This document shows, in pieces, positions 47,301 through 56,071 of a stretch of DNA of 64,000 bases. The position numbers were made by a program, and so were the translations under genes. The DNA comes from Parvibacillus sp035426385 (lineage in GTDB: Bacteria; Bacteroidota; Bacteroidia; Chitinophagales; Saprospiraceae): the NCBI GenBank assembly GCA_035426385.1, contig DAOLZQ010000005.1, positions 1-64,000 on the forward strand. Reading direction: 5' to 3'. The notes beneath the pieces are model-generated. The model searched no databases, had not been told where the DNA came from, and worked only from the letters and a program-made list of their open reading frames with translations. Numbering within the stretch: position 1 is the first letter of the stretch; every line of letters begins with the position of its first letter.

Positions 47301-48730
47301 GTATTGATGGAGATAAAACCGAGCTCAGGATGGAAGGTATAATCTACATTGGGTCTTAGTTTCCTGGCCCGGACTTTTTCAAAGTCCTTAGTCTGGACCA
47401 TGTTATACGGCGAGGTGGTCAGCGTACTGACTGTTTTATTGAGTGGGCGGGTATTTGCTGAGTCTTTAATTGCTACCTGCTGATATATTTTATTGGCATC
47501 ATTGTTAGGCAGTTCGAAGCGCCCGGTATAGTCGGGATGAGTGATGACATTGGTATCATTGAGCAGGGGATTGTACGTAGTCAGGTTTTTGTGCTCTCCC
47601 AGATCCGTAAAAGCTACGATATCACGAACATCCTCTGTCTCCTGGCGATCATTTGTCACCCATACTTCGATATCAGTAATCGAGAAGAAGGTACTTATCT
47701 GAGGTAAATGTTTTAACGCCTTATCAAAGTTGTCCCTGTTATAATGGGTCAGCAAGAAGTGTCGGTTCTCATCATACTGGTCGATGGGCACGCTAAATTG
47801 CTGCAGTTGGCTGCCACCTTGCACCTGCAGGCTTTTGCGCTCTGATTTTTGTTGTGAGACCAGACCGGTCAGTTTTAATTTTCCAAATTGCATATCGGCA
47901 CGGATACCGAATAGAGATAAACTTCCCTGGATGAGTGAGCTTTTCAGAGGCAAGCTTACATTACCTGCTTCTATCTTTTTCAAAATTTCATCTTCGCCAA
48001 ATTTCTCACCTTCATATTGAATCTTGATTACCTGATCAAAGTCAAACTGGGACTGTGTGTTGTAATTTGCATTGATCTTCAGTCTTTCACCGACTTTCCC
48101 GGCAATACTCAGGTCGATATTGGGTTGAAACAGAAACCTTGTATATTTCCGTTGACGCTCTGTGGCGGTGGGATTATCTGTAAAATTTGACGCAAACCCC
48201 AGACTGACATCCACACTTCCTGCGGGTTTGATATCTACATTAGAGCCCCCAAATAGTCGATCGATGATAGAATTGCTTGTGGTATAGCCATTGAGCGGGT
48301 CTGTAGCTCTGCCTGAGCCTCCACTGGTAGAGATACCTGCTAATTTATCAAAATACTCTTTTTGCTGCTGTTGTAACTTATATTCCTGATATTCTTGGAA
48401 AGTCATGCCTGTAGGCGCTGTAAGATAGTCACTACCTAGGCGGGTATTGTCGTAATAATTACCGGTGACCGGGTCATACTCAAAGGAACGGTTGATATCC
48501 TCCGGCATTTTCAGTTGAATCGGATTGGTTGTATCTCGTGGATAGATTAGTTTCTGTTTTCTTACAGGTATAGTATCCATACCGGAAGCAGGCACTTGCT
48601 CCACTGCAGTGCTCTCCAGATGACCATTGTCAAGCTGCTTACTTTTCCAAAAGAGGTTTCCGGCGGTAAGGGTGTAGAGACATATTATAAATAGGACTAT
48701 CGGGCTGAATACGCTATTCTTTTCAATCAT
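41396..48730 (-). CDS. sprA: SprA/Sov, T9SS outer-membrane translocon
   Basis: This 2444-residue protein is the giant beta-barrel channel of the type IX secretion system and is needed for gliding in motile Bacteroidota. The N-terminus has a hydrophobic export segment (FSPIVLFIICLYTLTAGN). Typical SprA stretches are SVDVSLGFASNFTDNPT, ERLKINANYNTQSQFDFDQ, GTVYVDDFEGSTSSFDLRTP and SRTGRIMFPVLEPFG. Size fits the family (about 2350-2500). A lysine-rich low-complexity loop near 42830-42960 contains EEKKQKQKEKRKADREARI. It exports proteins with C-terminal sorting domains, two of which are coded here (10366-13698 and 32176-34200). ruvA lies upstream, as in other members of the phylum. Confidence 0.97.
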   Translation of the reverse strand: MIEKNSVFSPIVLFIICLYTLTAGNLFWKSKQLDNGHLESTAVEQVPASGMDTIPVRKQKLIYPRDTTNPIQLKMPEDINRSFEYDPVTGNYYDNTRLGSDYLTAPTGMTFQEYQEYKLQQQQKEYFDKLAGISTSGGSGRATDPLNGYTTSNSIIDRLFGGSNVDIKPAGSVDVSLGFASNFTDNPTATERQRKYTRFLFQPNIDLSIAGKVGERLKINANYNTQSQFDFDQVIKIQYEGEKFGEDEILKKIEAGNVSLPLKSSLIQGSLSLFGIRADMQFGKLKLTGLVSQQKSERKSLQVQGGSQLQQFSVPIDQYDENRHFLLTHYNRDNFDKALKHLPQISTFFSITDIEVWVTNDRQETEDVRDIVAFTDLGEHKNLTTYNPLLNDTNVITHPDYTGRFELPNNDANKIYQQVAIKDSANTRPLNKTVSTLTTSPYNMVQTKDFEKVRARKLRPNVDYTFHPELGFISINTSIRSDQVVGVAFRYRYNDKIYQVGEFSYEVPVNPNNPNALFVKLLKATTQNTEVPLWDLMMKNIYSIGAYQVNPLDFRLDIMYEDPGFGQKRFLPDTDLKGVPLLRVFNLDNLNTTGDPQPDGVFDFVEGVTINSRTGRIMFPVLEPFGSELAKKIGNDNLATKYTYPQLYRTTITRAREYPEFNRFTLKGSYKSSVSSEISLGAFNVPRGSVKVTAGGTVLTEDVDYTIDYGAGKVNIINKAYLGSGTPVNVSFEDNALFSFQQKNMMGLRADYALNKDINLGATFMRLSERPFTQKVNFGDDPLNNKIYGADLNFTKEAEWLTRWVDKLPLIQTKEPSRVNLSAEVAYLQPGHSKFINNLSDEGGTVYVDDFEGSTSSFDLRTPTIDWVIASVPQNDAENNNPRFPESMLTNDLAYGYNRAKLNWYRAEVNALNDIDKDDPYARFVDLREVFPTKNNITGYNSGLYSFDLVYQPSLRGNYNYELPQGSAYSAGLEQNGTLKNPKTRWAGIQRAITNTDFEAQNYEFIEFYVLSPFLDRPGGIKNTSDGKLYINLGNVSEDVLKDSRNFFENGLPGPKDDNQKTFSSVWGRIPSVNQFITAFDNDLDKRAAQDVGLDGLDNNGEREQFKDYLTAINSSTLSATAKQEINDDPSNDDFKHFRDYPESDPIIEKYSKYNNQEGNSKPTSGNSTYQTASSNYPDVEDINKDNSLNESEAYYQYEIPFEWDGDNGIKLNQYITDVIKSNNGKDVWYRFKIPIHNPSQTVGNISDFRSIRFMRMYVTDFSETTIMRFARLDLVRNQWRKSTRGVSSNDIFPGPTPTPQPDLFDLNAVNYEDNSAKIPVNYVLPRGLTLERSVGAYQETFQNEQSLNISYCNFKAGGRLGIYKNTTFDMRRYKRLKMFVHAAPQTREQTIPEGDITIFMRIGSDFTDNYYEYQIPLKMSDFDKLDAFKTDAFKYSDEVWLEQNKFDIALALLTRIKTERNNANVSVNRFYSINDPDRPNNIVGVKGNPNLGYVKGIMIGLYNKSEQEGGVPRCGEVWINELRMTGLDERGGVAGIARADFQMADLGTLTVAGGYHSIGWGGLDQRVQERAIFSNYQYDISTNLELGKFIPGKTGIKVPFYFQYTTNVNTPEYDPYDLDIKLRDKLQTSDLVVRDSLREQAVEYENITSYSFNNVRKERTNSAKKPKPWDIENFSVSYGHTSTNKTDPIIAKDEVEQQKGGLDYNYSMQPLYFSPFSKVIKKDKYLKFITDLNFNLIPNSFGFNTQLNRYSSKKLYRFSDPLQSTWRTRNFLWDRNYLVNWDITRSLKLDFNATNTSVIDELSDRDLITSLPDPTYTESRNNAKIWDGIKDFGRNKNYRHSFNVNFNVPMKNFPFLEWINLRALYGGTYTWSAAALNVDTLGNVIQNTQTRQLNGDFNFDRLYDKWGYLKKIQRPAAKGKPKAGNKPVKTAPAVDPSKKKDEDDKPLTAAEEKKQKQKEKRKADREARIPSLAERILIRPLLSIRRGRLTYTENFNSVVPGYSPTSTSFGMDKFTAPGVGFIAGWQPDNKWFDRAIQPDNRWITDNIFQNQLVTLGRNQTLEGRLNLEPFNDFKIDLNANKTYSETHTELFKVKDQGGDFRHMTPREVGSYTITYFTLGTMFQDMNQVFKRFEANREVISSRLGTGVHATDPGYAEGFGRIQQQVLVPAFMAAYTKEDPKTQKLDLFNTIPRINWSVAYNGLTKLDFVKKYFTSFNLTHAYKSIMTVNNFNTSPNFNADVPETFNPITSNYYSRFEIPALSITEGLSPLLRIDVKTKNDITFNVDYKKIRNLTLSFIDNQVNETRTSDITIGAGYQMHNVKLPFMKEFKTNKKNKKKKSKQDPNKTSQNQGPQTKKLSQNDLTFKFDISLRDDVSVSHFLDQDNTRVSRGVETVRLAPNIEYEYNKNITLRLFYDYNLSKPKTSLQYKTISQQGGLMVRFLLQ

Positions 48731-48747
48731 AAAGGTATATCAAGCTG

Positions 48748-48755
48748 CAAATTTA
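48748..48755 (-). promoter_or_regulatory. -7 box of sprA
   Basis: The minus strand reads TAAATTTG, an exact TAnnTTTG match 18 bp before the sprA ATG. The rest of the 241-bp spacer to ruvA shows nothing. Confidence 0.5.
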
Positions 48756-48971
48756 TACAGATTGTCGTTTTGAATGTGGATTAAATTGGTTGCTGCACGT
48801 ATAACTTTGAATTACAAATCGTTATATATCATAAAAATTATTTATTTGAGCGAATTTTACTCCAGCCTTGTATATATTTTAATTATAGGGGCTATAAACT
48901 TTGAGTAAAACGAAAAAGTATTGCTTTTCTTTTGTGATTTTGGACTTTAACATTTCCACTTCGGATTTTCT

Positions 48972-49568
48972 CTAAGCTGATAGCAATTTCAGGCCTGCTT
49001 TGATCCATTCTTCCAGGCTGAGATCATCACCATTCCGGGCTATCTGGTTCATCGCTTTTTCGATTTGATTTTTATTAAAGCCAAGTGAGATCAACGCGAA
49101 GGTCGCTTCATCACGTAGAGAGCTGATCGGTGTTGATAGTGCGTCCGTCGTATCACCCTCGGCAGTCTTGATGAGCTTATCCTTCAGATCGATGATGATG
49201 CGCTTTGCTGTCTTAGGTCCTACGCCTTTTACTTTGCCGAAGGCAGCTTCCTGCTCATGGATGATGGCTTTACGTACATCCGCAGGGACCATAGACGATA
49301 GAATGATGCGGGCTATGCCTGCACCGACCCCATTGACTGAGATGAGATGTACGAAAAGGATTTTTTCCTCTTCAGTAGCAAATCCAAACAGAGTATGCGA
49401 ATCTTCCTTGATCTGCAGATGAGTCAGCAGTTTGATCGTACCAGTTCGACCTTCAATGGCAGAGTAAGTATTGAGACTAATATTTATCTGATAGCCTACA
49501 CCTGCTACATCCAATATGATTTGCGTGGGTGAAAGCTCGGAAATGGTACCTTGCAGGTATGAAATCAT
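48972..49568 (-). CDS. ruvA: Holliday junction branch migration protein RuvA
   Basis: This 198-residue RuvA binds four-way DNA junctions and loads the RuvB motor. It has the N-terminal OB domain (MISYLQGTISELSPTQIILD), the helix-hairpin-helix core (VHLISVNGVGAGIARIILSS, GVGPKTAKRIIIDLKDKL) and the flexible C-terminal RuvB-contact domain (TFALISLGFNKNQIEKAM). Length is normal. It lies upstream of sprA on the same strand with its own -7 box at 49591-49598. Confidence 0.97.
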   Translation of the reverse strand: MISYLQGTISELSPTQIILDVAGVGYQINISLNTYSAIEGRTGTIKLLTHLQIKEDSHTLFGFATEEEKILFVHLISVNGVGAGIARIILSSMVPADVRKAIIHEQEAAFGKVKGVGPKTAKRIIIDLKDKLIKTAEGDTTDALSTPISSLRDEATFALISLGFNKNQIEKAMNQIARNGDDLSLEEWIKAGLKLLSA

Positions 49569-49590
49569 GATTGATTTTTACTTTCGGGCA

Positions 49591-49598
49591 CAAAGATA
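49591..49598 (-). promoter_or_regulatory. -7 box of ruvA
   Basis: The minus strand reads TATCTTTG, an exact TAnnTTTG match 23 bp before the ruvA ATG. The remaining spacer to 49857 shows no other feature. Confidence 0.5.
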
Positions 49599-49857
49599 TA
49601 TTATAAAAGCCTAATATAAGGATTAATGGCCTGTGATGTTGAAGTATCACTATTTTTTTCATTTTTAGCAACGATACTGATTCTGAGATTTCTCCCGCGC
49701 TTAGAGCTTGGTCATAAGGACCGGTTTACATTAAAAAGACGAACAGTTGAATTTGCCCCAGGGCAAGTCAAATTTACCGCTCCCCTTCTCCAATGAATCA
49801 ATTGTCCTTTATATTCTTTAACTTCACTCTGTATTAACTTTTTTAAAATCACGACAG

Positions 49858-50214
49858 ATGGACAGCACTAAAATCTTCAATAAACTAAAATCTTTTTTAG
49901 AACCTTTTGAAAGCAGTCTTACTTTGCTCCACAATAATAGTGATCACTATTATTTGAACACGCCCACGACAGAGAACAATAAGAAACCGGAATTTTTTGG
50001 TGCAGCACAAATAAAAAAATCTTACGTGGCTTATCACTTAATGCCGATTTATTATTATCCTGAACTGTTGGACAATATAAGTCAAGAATTAAAGAACAAA
50101 ATGCAAGGCAAATCTTGTTTCAATTTCAAAAATATTGAAGACCCACTTTTTTCAGAGTTGAATTCATTGACAATAAGTTGTTTTGAAAAATATCAGTCAT
50201 TAAATAAGGTTTAA
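49858..50214 (+). CDS. Small uncharacterised protein (possibly DUF1801-like)
   Basis: This 118-residue cytoplasmic protein has no signal peptide or membrane segment. The central part (PEFFGAAQIKKSYVAYHLMP, KMQGKSCFNFKNIED) looks like a conserved small family that I have seen as a hypothetical protein. It faintly resembles the DUF1801/YdhG fold (FGAAQIKKSYVAYHL against the family's beta-strand pair), but I would not assign it. Codon use looks normal and the ATG is clear. It is a lone gene between ruvA (divergent) and the convergent TPR gene. Confidence 0.6.
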   Translation: MDSTKIFNKLKSFLEPFESSLTLLHNNSDHYYLNTPTTENNKKPEFFGAAQIKKSYVAYHLMPIYYYPELLDNISQELKNKMQGKSCFNFKNIEDPLFSELNSLTISCFEKYQSLNKV

Positions 50215-50554
50215 GAAAACTTGAAACTATATTCTCGAAGGGAAAAACCGCCAGCAGATAATAAGGGATAGTTTTAGGAGATATGATGTGCAAAAATCAA
50301 CAGTAGTAATTTAATTGAATATAATTAGCCAGTTCGCCTTTTGTTCATAGCTTGTCCGACTGGACTCACATCCCCATAAAAGTTATTCTACAGCATATGT
50401 TTAACACCCCATTTTTTAAAAGACATATAACCTAATGTTTGACCTTTTGATTCTAACAAAACGTGATGAGGAAGTAGCTGCGGGACATACTATAAAGGCT
50501 CGCATCCCCTTCCATGACAATTGTAATTATCTAAAACAGAACAGGGAATGCGGA
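50215..50554. other. Spacer without recognisable gene
   Basis: A 340-bp AT-rich stretch. A short plus-strand frame from 50435 runs into the antisense of the TPR gene and has no recognisable family. No hairpin with a T-run was seen. Confidence 0.6.
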
Positions 50555-52396
50555 TTACTGTACTTTATCTCCACGCAACTGCCTGAATCTGATGCGGGCG
50601 TCAAAGGCCAGGATGCTTCCCGGATATTCAGTGAAGAGTTTTTCGTATAGTGGCTGAGCCTTTTCAGGTTGGAGCAGGGTTTCGTCATATAGCTTGGCTA
50701 GTTCGTACAGCGCATTGTCAGCTCGTATCTCATCTTTGTAGTCGGTAAATACCTTGGTATAAGCTGCGATAGCCTCGTCGAATTGTCTTTTCTTGACGTA
50801 GATATGGGCTTTGGCGTAGATGACGTCATCATCTAGTGCATGTTCAGGAAACTGCTTGGTCAATGTATCTAGTTTTTGGAGAGCAAGTTCAAACTGATTG
50901 CGGTAGATGAGCAATTCAGCGGAAGCGTAAAGTTTCATCGCTACATCGGTAGAGTCGAGCCCCATATTGTCCATGATGAACACACTTCGGTCTATGGCAT
51001 CATTTGAGATGGGTCTTGAAGTGGAATTTTTCAACACATCAAATTGAGTCTGAGCCCAGCTAAAGTCTCCTGCATAGTAGGATAACAGTGCGTTTCGATA
51101 GCGGGCTTCCTGGCCCAGTGGATCTTCTTTAAAGTCCTTATCCACTTGCGAGTAAAGTAGTGAAGCATCCCATCGCTCACCGGTCATCAGTAAGTAGTTT
51201 CCCAGATCCAACTTAATGGCGGCCATATCTCGTGGATTCACGCCGATGACTTCAACATAGTCGGTTAGAACCTTGATAGCGCCCTTCAGATCATTCTTGT
51301 ATAAGACCAGATAGCTGGCATAGGTCTGCATCACCTTAGCTGTCTGGCCTGAGCGACCATATTCATTGAGAAATCCGGTAAATAAAGTATCCATCTCTTG
51401 TATCTCACCTGTAGTGAGATCACCTCTATCCAGCTTCCCTTTGATCAGTGCATTGAAATACTGGTCATAAGCAGTGTTGAAATAGGGGGAACTGCGGCCC
51501 AAATCGATGATGTATTTATAGGCTTCGGCAGCTACATTATACTGGCCTTCATTATAGGCAACCGCAGCTAGTTCGACAATGCGGCGGCCATTGTCATTAT
51601 CATCGGTGGACCTCAATGCTTTCAGCTGTCGCAAGGCACTTTTGAAATCTTTTTTCTGTATAAATATCCAGGAGAGTAATTGGATCAACTGTGCATTGCC
51701 CGGGTCAGTACCCAACTTCTCATAGATAGCCTGCTGGAGATCGTCGTATTCAGTATCAGAGGTAAATGTGCGCTGCACCATACTGGTTATGTTCTGATAC
51801 ATCAGTGGGTCTGTCTTGAGCACATCCAGATAGTAGTAAAGCATCTTCTGACGGTTGCCCATTCGCCCATATAAATTGGCCAGATCCATAGAAAATGATC
51901 CACTGCCGAGTAGTGTCTCCCCCTTTAACAATACGGCCAGCGCCATATCCATTTTATTTAGATTCTGAAGCAGTACAGAAGCGTCGATGATCTTGAATTT
52001 ATCTGCCGGGAGTATATTGATGATTTTATTTAATTGTTCATCTGCTTTTTGTATCTCACCATTTTCCCTCAGCAGATCGGAATAATTGACGTATAGACGA
52101 GGATTATTTGGTGTTTCCTTTATTGCGTTTTCCAGCAGTTGACGGGCCTGTCCAGGTTCTCCCATGGACTTATAGCATAGGACGAGCCGTGATAGGTAAT
52201 AATCTGTATTCTTGTTTTTAGCGTACAGATCTTTGAATATCACAGCTGCCTTGTCATATTCACCCTCATCAAAATATTGATTGGCCAGTTGGATGCTCTG
52301 ACTGCTTAGTGTGCCTACATAGAGGAGACACATCATGAGGATAGTAGCCAGTCGCCGGTCTAAATGAATGGTATTAAATTTTCTTAAAATGTTCAA
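50555..52396 (-). CDS. Exported TPR protein
   Basis: This 613-residue protein is a long series of tetratricopeptide repeats (QYFDEGEYDKAAVIFKDLYA, YAKAHIYVKKRQFDEAIAAY). A hydrophobic N-terminal segment preceded by arginines (LDRRLATILMMCLLYVGTLS) suggests export. The frame opens with TTG at 52396, only 5 bp after the aminopeptidase stop. The first ATG (codon 21) would cut the signal sequence, so TTG with translational coupling is preferred. TPR proteins of this kind serve as scaffolds in the periplasm or at the outer membrane; no specific partner is shown. It forms an operon with the aminopeptidase. Confidence 0.85.
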   Translation of the reverse strand: MNILRKFNTIHLDRRLATILMMCLLYVGTLSSQSIQLANQYFDEGEYDKAAVIFKDLYAKNKNTDYYLSRLVLCYKSMGEPGQARQLLENAIKETPNNPRLYVNYSDLLRENGEIQKADEQLNKIINILPADKFKIIDASVLLQNLNKMDMALAVLLKGETLLGSGSFSMDLANLYGRMGNRQKMLYYYLDVLKTDPLMYQNITSMVQRTFTSDTEYDDLQQAIYEKLGTDPGNAQLIQLLSWIFIQKKDFKSALRQLKALRSTDDNDNGRRIVELAAVAYNEGQYNVAAEAYKYIIDLGRSSPYFNTAYDQYFNALIKGKLDRGDLTTGEIQEMDTLFTGFLNEYGRSGQTAKVMQTYASYLVLYKNDLKGAIKVLTDYVEVIGVNPRDMAAIKLDLGNYLLMTGERWDASLLYSQVDKDFKEDPLGQEARYRNALLSYYAGDFSWAQTQFDVLKNSTSRPISNDAIDRSVFIMDNMGLDSTDVAMKLYASAELLIYRNQFELALQKLDTLTKQFPEHALDDDVIYAKAHIYVKKRQFDEAIAAYTKVFTDYKDEIRADNALYELAKLYDETLLQPEKAQPLYEKLFTEYPGSILAFDARIRFRQLRGDKVQ

Positions 52397-52401
52397 AATG
52401 G

Positions 52402-55059
52402 TTAGTCCAGTTTAAAGTTAAGCAATGCATCATAAATCATAGTTCCTTTTGCTTTTTCTATCATATCCTCCAAATATTTCTTCGCATTTGATTGTATCAT
52501 TTGCTTTTGTGAATCCTTGAGTTGAGAGAGATCAGCTGTAGCTACATCATATAACGTTTTTGCTATAGAATATTTTCTCCACTGTGAGCCCGGATTATTC
52601 TGAGCCAGATCACCTAATTTGGCCACCCCTTCTGCCAAGCGGTCATTGTCTGAGATAAGCAACATTTCAGAATATTTGGAATACACCGAAAACGCATCAA
52701 ACCCATCTACCTCACCGAGTGATTTCTCCAGAAGTGGATATGCCCTTGGATCTTTTGATTCGAGATAAATGTCCATCACTGCAGAAATGATAGCAGGATT
52801 TGGGTCATTTTCAAATGCAGCTGCTGCTTGAATCGCTTTTTGCTTATCTATTTTATACAATCCCACCAGAGAGGACTCAAATAGAGAACCGGCAACACCT
52901 TTTTTCAAATTGGCCTGGAAGATAGATTCATATTCCGGCTTGGGATCTTCAGCCAAAATAGAAAGCGCTGAAGCTCTTACAGCTATAGAGGAATGGTTAA
53001 GAGCCAATTCACGGACTGCTTTGGCATTCTCGCTATCTGTATTGATTTCTATTTGTGAGAGTGCCGACTGAACTATGATATCAGCAGGGTCTTTAAGGAA
53101 ATTTCTCAGCACTTGATTTAGTTGCACTCCGGGATCAGTTTTCAATCCGGAAAGCACCTCCAGTTTATCTTTAATGGTGCGCGAGTGTGAAGCCTGATAG
53201 TAGAGCTCTTGTTTTGATTTTTCAAAGCGAACAGTAGCCAAAAGAGTATTGTGAGCATCAAAAATGATATTGGCTACTTCACCTGATGTAGGGATTTCAA
53301 AGGTCTGAGTTCTGCGAGATATGACTATCTGTTTTCTGTCTGGCTCAGTTCTGTCTTTGTAATAAATATCGACGATTACCGGGAGCCGGAAGATGTGTTG
53401 CTGGCCTGCACCTGACTGTGTCTGAGCCACGGTCAAAAATAACTTCCCGGCAGCCAGGCTATCGGTCAGAGTCAGTTCCGGCTGTCCGCTACCATAAAAC
53501 CATTGGTTGAAGAACCAATTGAGGTCCTGTCCTGAAGTCTTCTCAAAGGCAAGACGCAGGTCATGGCCTTCGACACTCTGGAAAGCATGGGTATTGAGAT
53601 AGTATCGAAGAGATTTGAAGAAAACAGTATCGCCGACATAATCACGAAGCATATGCAGCACCAGGCCACCTTTGTTGTAGCTGTGCGCATCAAACATATT
53701 TTCCTTGTCGCGGTAGGTGAAATCGATCAGATCGTGCATGCCTGAACGGGTCATTTGAAGATAGCCTTCCATTTCACTTTTTCGGTGTGCATCAGCATAG
53801 TCTCGGCCGTATTTATATTCATACCACAAGTATTCTGAGTAGTTGGCAAAGCCTTCATTCAGCGTTATGTTTGACCAACTTTCGGTGGTCACATAGTCGC
53901 CAAACCAGTGATGAAACATCTCGTGTGCTACTATCTGATCATTGTTATTCTCCAATAGTTCAGCTGCATGCTTTTGGATGAATTCACCAAACACAACTGC
54001 GGTGGTATTTTCCATGGCTCCGGAAACATAGTCACGGACTATGATTTGTGAAAATGAAGGCCAAGGATACTTAACGCCTAGTATGTTAGAAAAGAAAGTT
54101 AGCATTTCAGGCGTGTGATTGAAAATTAATTTTGCGTCTGCAGCGTATTCAGGCTCTACGTAATATTGCAAGGGGATGCCTTCCCACTTGTCTTTGACTA
54201 CCGCATATTTACCCACTGCCATCATGAAAAGATAGGGTGCATGTGGTAATTTCATGATGTAGTGATCAGTACGGGTACCGTCGCTATTTTTCTTTGATCC
54301 CAGGAAAGACCCGTTGGAAAGTGTCTGATACTGATCTTCTACGGTGATATACATCTCTTGTGTCATTCGTTGGTTTGGCTTGTCGATAGTCGGAAACCAC
54401 CTGCTATTGCTCTCGGTTTCTCCCTGTGTCCAGATTTGAGTCGGTTTGTCTTTAACTTTTCCATCGGCATTGATGAAATACAAACCTTTATTTGACTGGA
54501 TAGCCATGCTACCGGAGGTCGGTTGCTCATCCGGCTTAGCGGTATAGTCTATACTTATTTTAATCGCTTTTCCGGCGGGATAGGGTTTGCCCAGGTCCAG
54601 TGTCAGTTGCTTGCCGTCATATTGGTAGGTAATATTATTTTTAGTGCCTGCCCATTCCACTTTATGGATATCAAAACCCATTGCATCGAGTGTAAAATAT
54701 CGGCGAGACTCAGCAAATGGCGCAGCGGTAATCTCTGCTCTACCCATAAGATGCTTTTTTGCCATATCAAATCGAACATCCAGCATAGTATTGATGAGAT
54801 CAAATTCGATAGGAGCACTGGCTCTATACACCGGTAGCGTATCCGGCTGCGCGATGGCCTGTTCACTTTCGTGATTAAAATTCTCTAACTCATCTTCAGC
54901 GACAGGGAGAGTTGAAATGGTATCGTCATAATAATCAAGATCAGCAAGAGCAGTATCTACGTTCACTTCTGGAGTGCTAACTTGACTCTTCATAGGAGTC
55001 TTACACTGATCAAATGACAGTATAAATAATATACTTAGGAGTGGTAACCATTTCTTCAT
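52402..55059 (-). CDS. M1 family zinc aminopeptidase
   Basis: This is a gluzincin aminopeptidase that removes N-terminal residues from peptides. The zinc site is HEMFHHW (near residue 380), with the third ligand in the downstream NEGFANYSEY. The exopeptidase motif GAMEN is about 30 residues before it. The ATG at 55059 is preferred to an in-frame TTG at 55101 because it starts a signal sequence (MKKWLPLLSILFILSFDQCK). A cysteine follows, but the lipobox is poor. After the catalytic domain come an Ig-like domain and a helical HEAT-like C-terminal part. At 885 residues it is normal for secreted M1 enzymes. The TPR gene follows after 5 bp. Confidence 0.93.
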   Translation of the reverse strand: MKKWLPLLSILFILSFDQCKTPMKSQVSTPEVNVDTALADLDYYDDTISTLPVAEDELENFNHESEQAIAQPDTLPVYRASAPIEFDLINTMLDVRFDMAKKHLMGRAEITAAPFAESRRYFTLDAMGFDIHKVEWAGTKNNITYQYDGKQLTLDLGKPYPAGKAIKISIDYTAKPDEQPTSGSMAIQSNKGLYFINADGKVKDKPTQIWTQGETESNSRWFPTIDKPNQRMTQEMYITVEDQYQTLSNGSFLGSKKNSDGTRTDHYIMKLPHAPYLFMMAVGKYAVVKDKWEGIPLQYYVEPEYAADAKLIFNHTPEMLTFFSNILGVKYPWPSFSQIIVRDYVSGAMENTTAVVFGEFIQKHAAELLENNNDQIVAHEMFHHWFGDYVTTESWSNITLNEGFANYSEYLWYEYKYGRDYADAHRKSEMEGYLQMTRSGMHDLIDFTYRDKENMFDAHSYNKGGLVLHMLRDYVGDTVFFKSLRYYLNTHAFQSVEGHDLRLAFEKTSGQDLNWFFNQWFYGSGQPELTLTDSLAAGKLFLTVAQTQSGAGQQHIFRLPVIVDIYYKDRTEPDRKQIVISRRTQTFEIPTSGEVANIIFDAHNTLLATVRFEKSKQELYYQASHSRTIKDKLEVLSGLKTDPGVQLNQVLRNFLKDPADIIVQSALSQIEINTDSENAKAVRELALNHSSIAVRASALSILAEDPKPEYESIFQANLKKGVAGSLFESSLVGLYKIDKQKAIQAAAAFENDPNPAIISAVMDIYLESKDPRAYPLLEKSLGEVDGFDAFSVYSKYSEMLLISDNDRLAEGVAKLGDLAQNNPGSQWRKYSIAKTLYDVATADLSQLKDSQKQMIQSNAKKYLEDMIEKAKGTMIYDALLNFKLD

Positions 55060-55329
55060 GAGCTGGATATTGGTAATTAGGTTAGTTGTTATGAAATACA
55101 AAGGAAAGGAAAATAACGATGCGAGTAGCCGATTTGTTGGTCAGTAAATTGATAAACAATCAGTTCATCAGGTTAAATACCATCTGAAGCACAACCTTCT
55201 GTATTCCTGAATTTAATGTAGTGTGGATGTCAAAGATTTTATTTACCTGAAATTGTCAGATTATGTGCGCAACTTTTAATTCTGGATACAAAATGGAGGC
55301 CAAATGAGTAATTATATCATTGATTTCTG

Positions 55330-55426
55330 CGATAATTGCAATTATCGTTTATTTAAGCGATACTCTGCGTTATCTTTTATTTCTACGATATTCTTTTTTA
55401 TCGTTACTATAAACGATATTTGTACC
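55330..55426 (+). promoter_or_regulatory. Operator-rich leader of the SatD operon
   Basis: The 97 bp before the satD-like ATG hold a perfect 18-bp palindrome (cgataattgcaattatcg, 55330-55347) overlapping attatcgttt. Further tatcg/cgata half-sites lie at about 55358, 55391 and 55399, and aaacgatatttg ends 5 bp before the ATG. The last matches the -7 box except in its first base, implying an almost leaderless message. A 22-bp segment (55341-55362) recurs with two mismatches at 56865-56886. The rest of 55060-55329 shows nothing. Confidence 0.55.
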
Positions 55427-56071
55427 ATGATCGCAATTATTAAAGGTGATATCATCGCATCCCGAAAGTTGAGAGACACCGAAAGGTGGTTAACTCCACT
55501 TAAAAACCTTCTGGCTAAGTGGGGCAGTACACCTCGGGACTGGGAGATGGTCTGGGGTGATTTTTTTCAATTGGAAATTGACGCCCCGGAAGAGGCACTG
55601 CGGAGGATCTTTGAAATAAAGGCGCTGATAAAGAGCATTAAACCTACCGATAGGCGGAGAAAAATTAGCCCTATAGACGTCAGAATGGCAATTGGTATCG
55701 GTGAGAAAACTTATTCAGGGCCAAGAATTTCAGAAAGTAACGGACCTGCCTTTATCTATGCCGGAGAGCAATTTGAAGCACTTAAGAGAGAGAATGTGAA
55801 CATCAGCATAAAGAGTCCATGGGTAACCTTTGATGAGGAAATCAATTTATATTTAAAGTTAGCCGGCACCTTTATGGATAACTGGTCTGTCTCATCGGCA
55901 GAACTCATACAGATTGTACTCAACAATGAGCGTATCACCCAGGAAGAAATAGGCAGAAAACTGGGCATCAAACAAAACTCAGTAAGTGGTCGGTGGAATC
56001 GGGCCAATGTGGAAGAGATGCTAGCTGTAGAAGAATTGTTTCGGAAAAAAATAAAAACGCACTTCGTATGA
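55427..56071 (+). CDS. SatD family protein
   Basis: This 214-residue protein resembles SatD, a family of unknown biochemical function found beside DUF3307 membrane proteins. The start at 55427 gives the conserved MIAIIKGDIIASRKL; upstream in-frame sequence is operator DNA. The C-terminal third contains a helix-turn-helix-like stretch (ITQEEIGRKLGIKQNSVSGR), so it may bind DNA, possibly the palindromic sites in its own leader (inference). Its stop overlaps the next ATG by 4 bp (ATGA), so the two genes are translationally coupled. Confidence 0.82.
   Translation: MIAIIKGDIIASRKLRDTERWLTPLKNLLAKWGSTPRDWEMVWGDFFQLEIDAPEEALRRIFEIKALIKSIKPTDRRRKISPIDVRMAIGIGEKTYSGPRISESNGPAFIYAGEQFEALKRENVNISIKSPWVTFDEEINLYLKLAGTFMDNWSVSSAELIQIVLNNERITQEEIGRKLGIKQNSVSGRWNRANVEEMLAVEELFRKKIKTHFV

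Noticed and set aside
50435..50650. Plus-strand frame of 71 codons
   Set aside because: Its second half is antisense to the TPR gene and the first half has no recognisable family.
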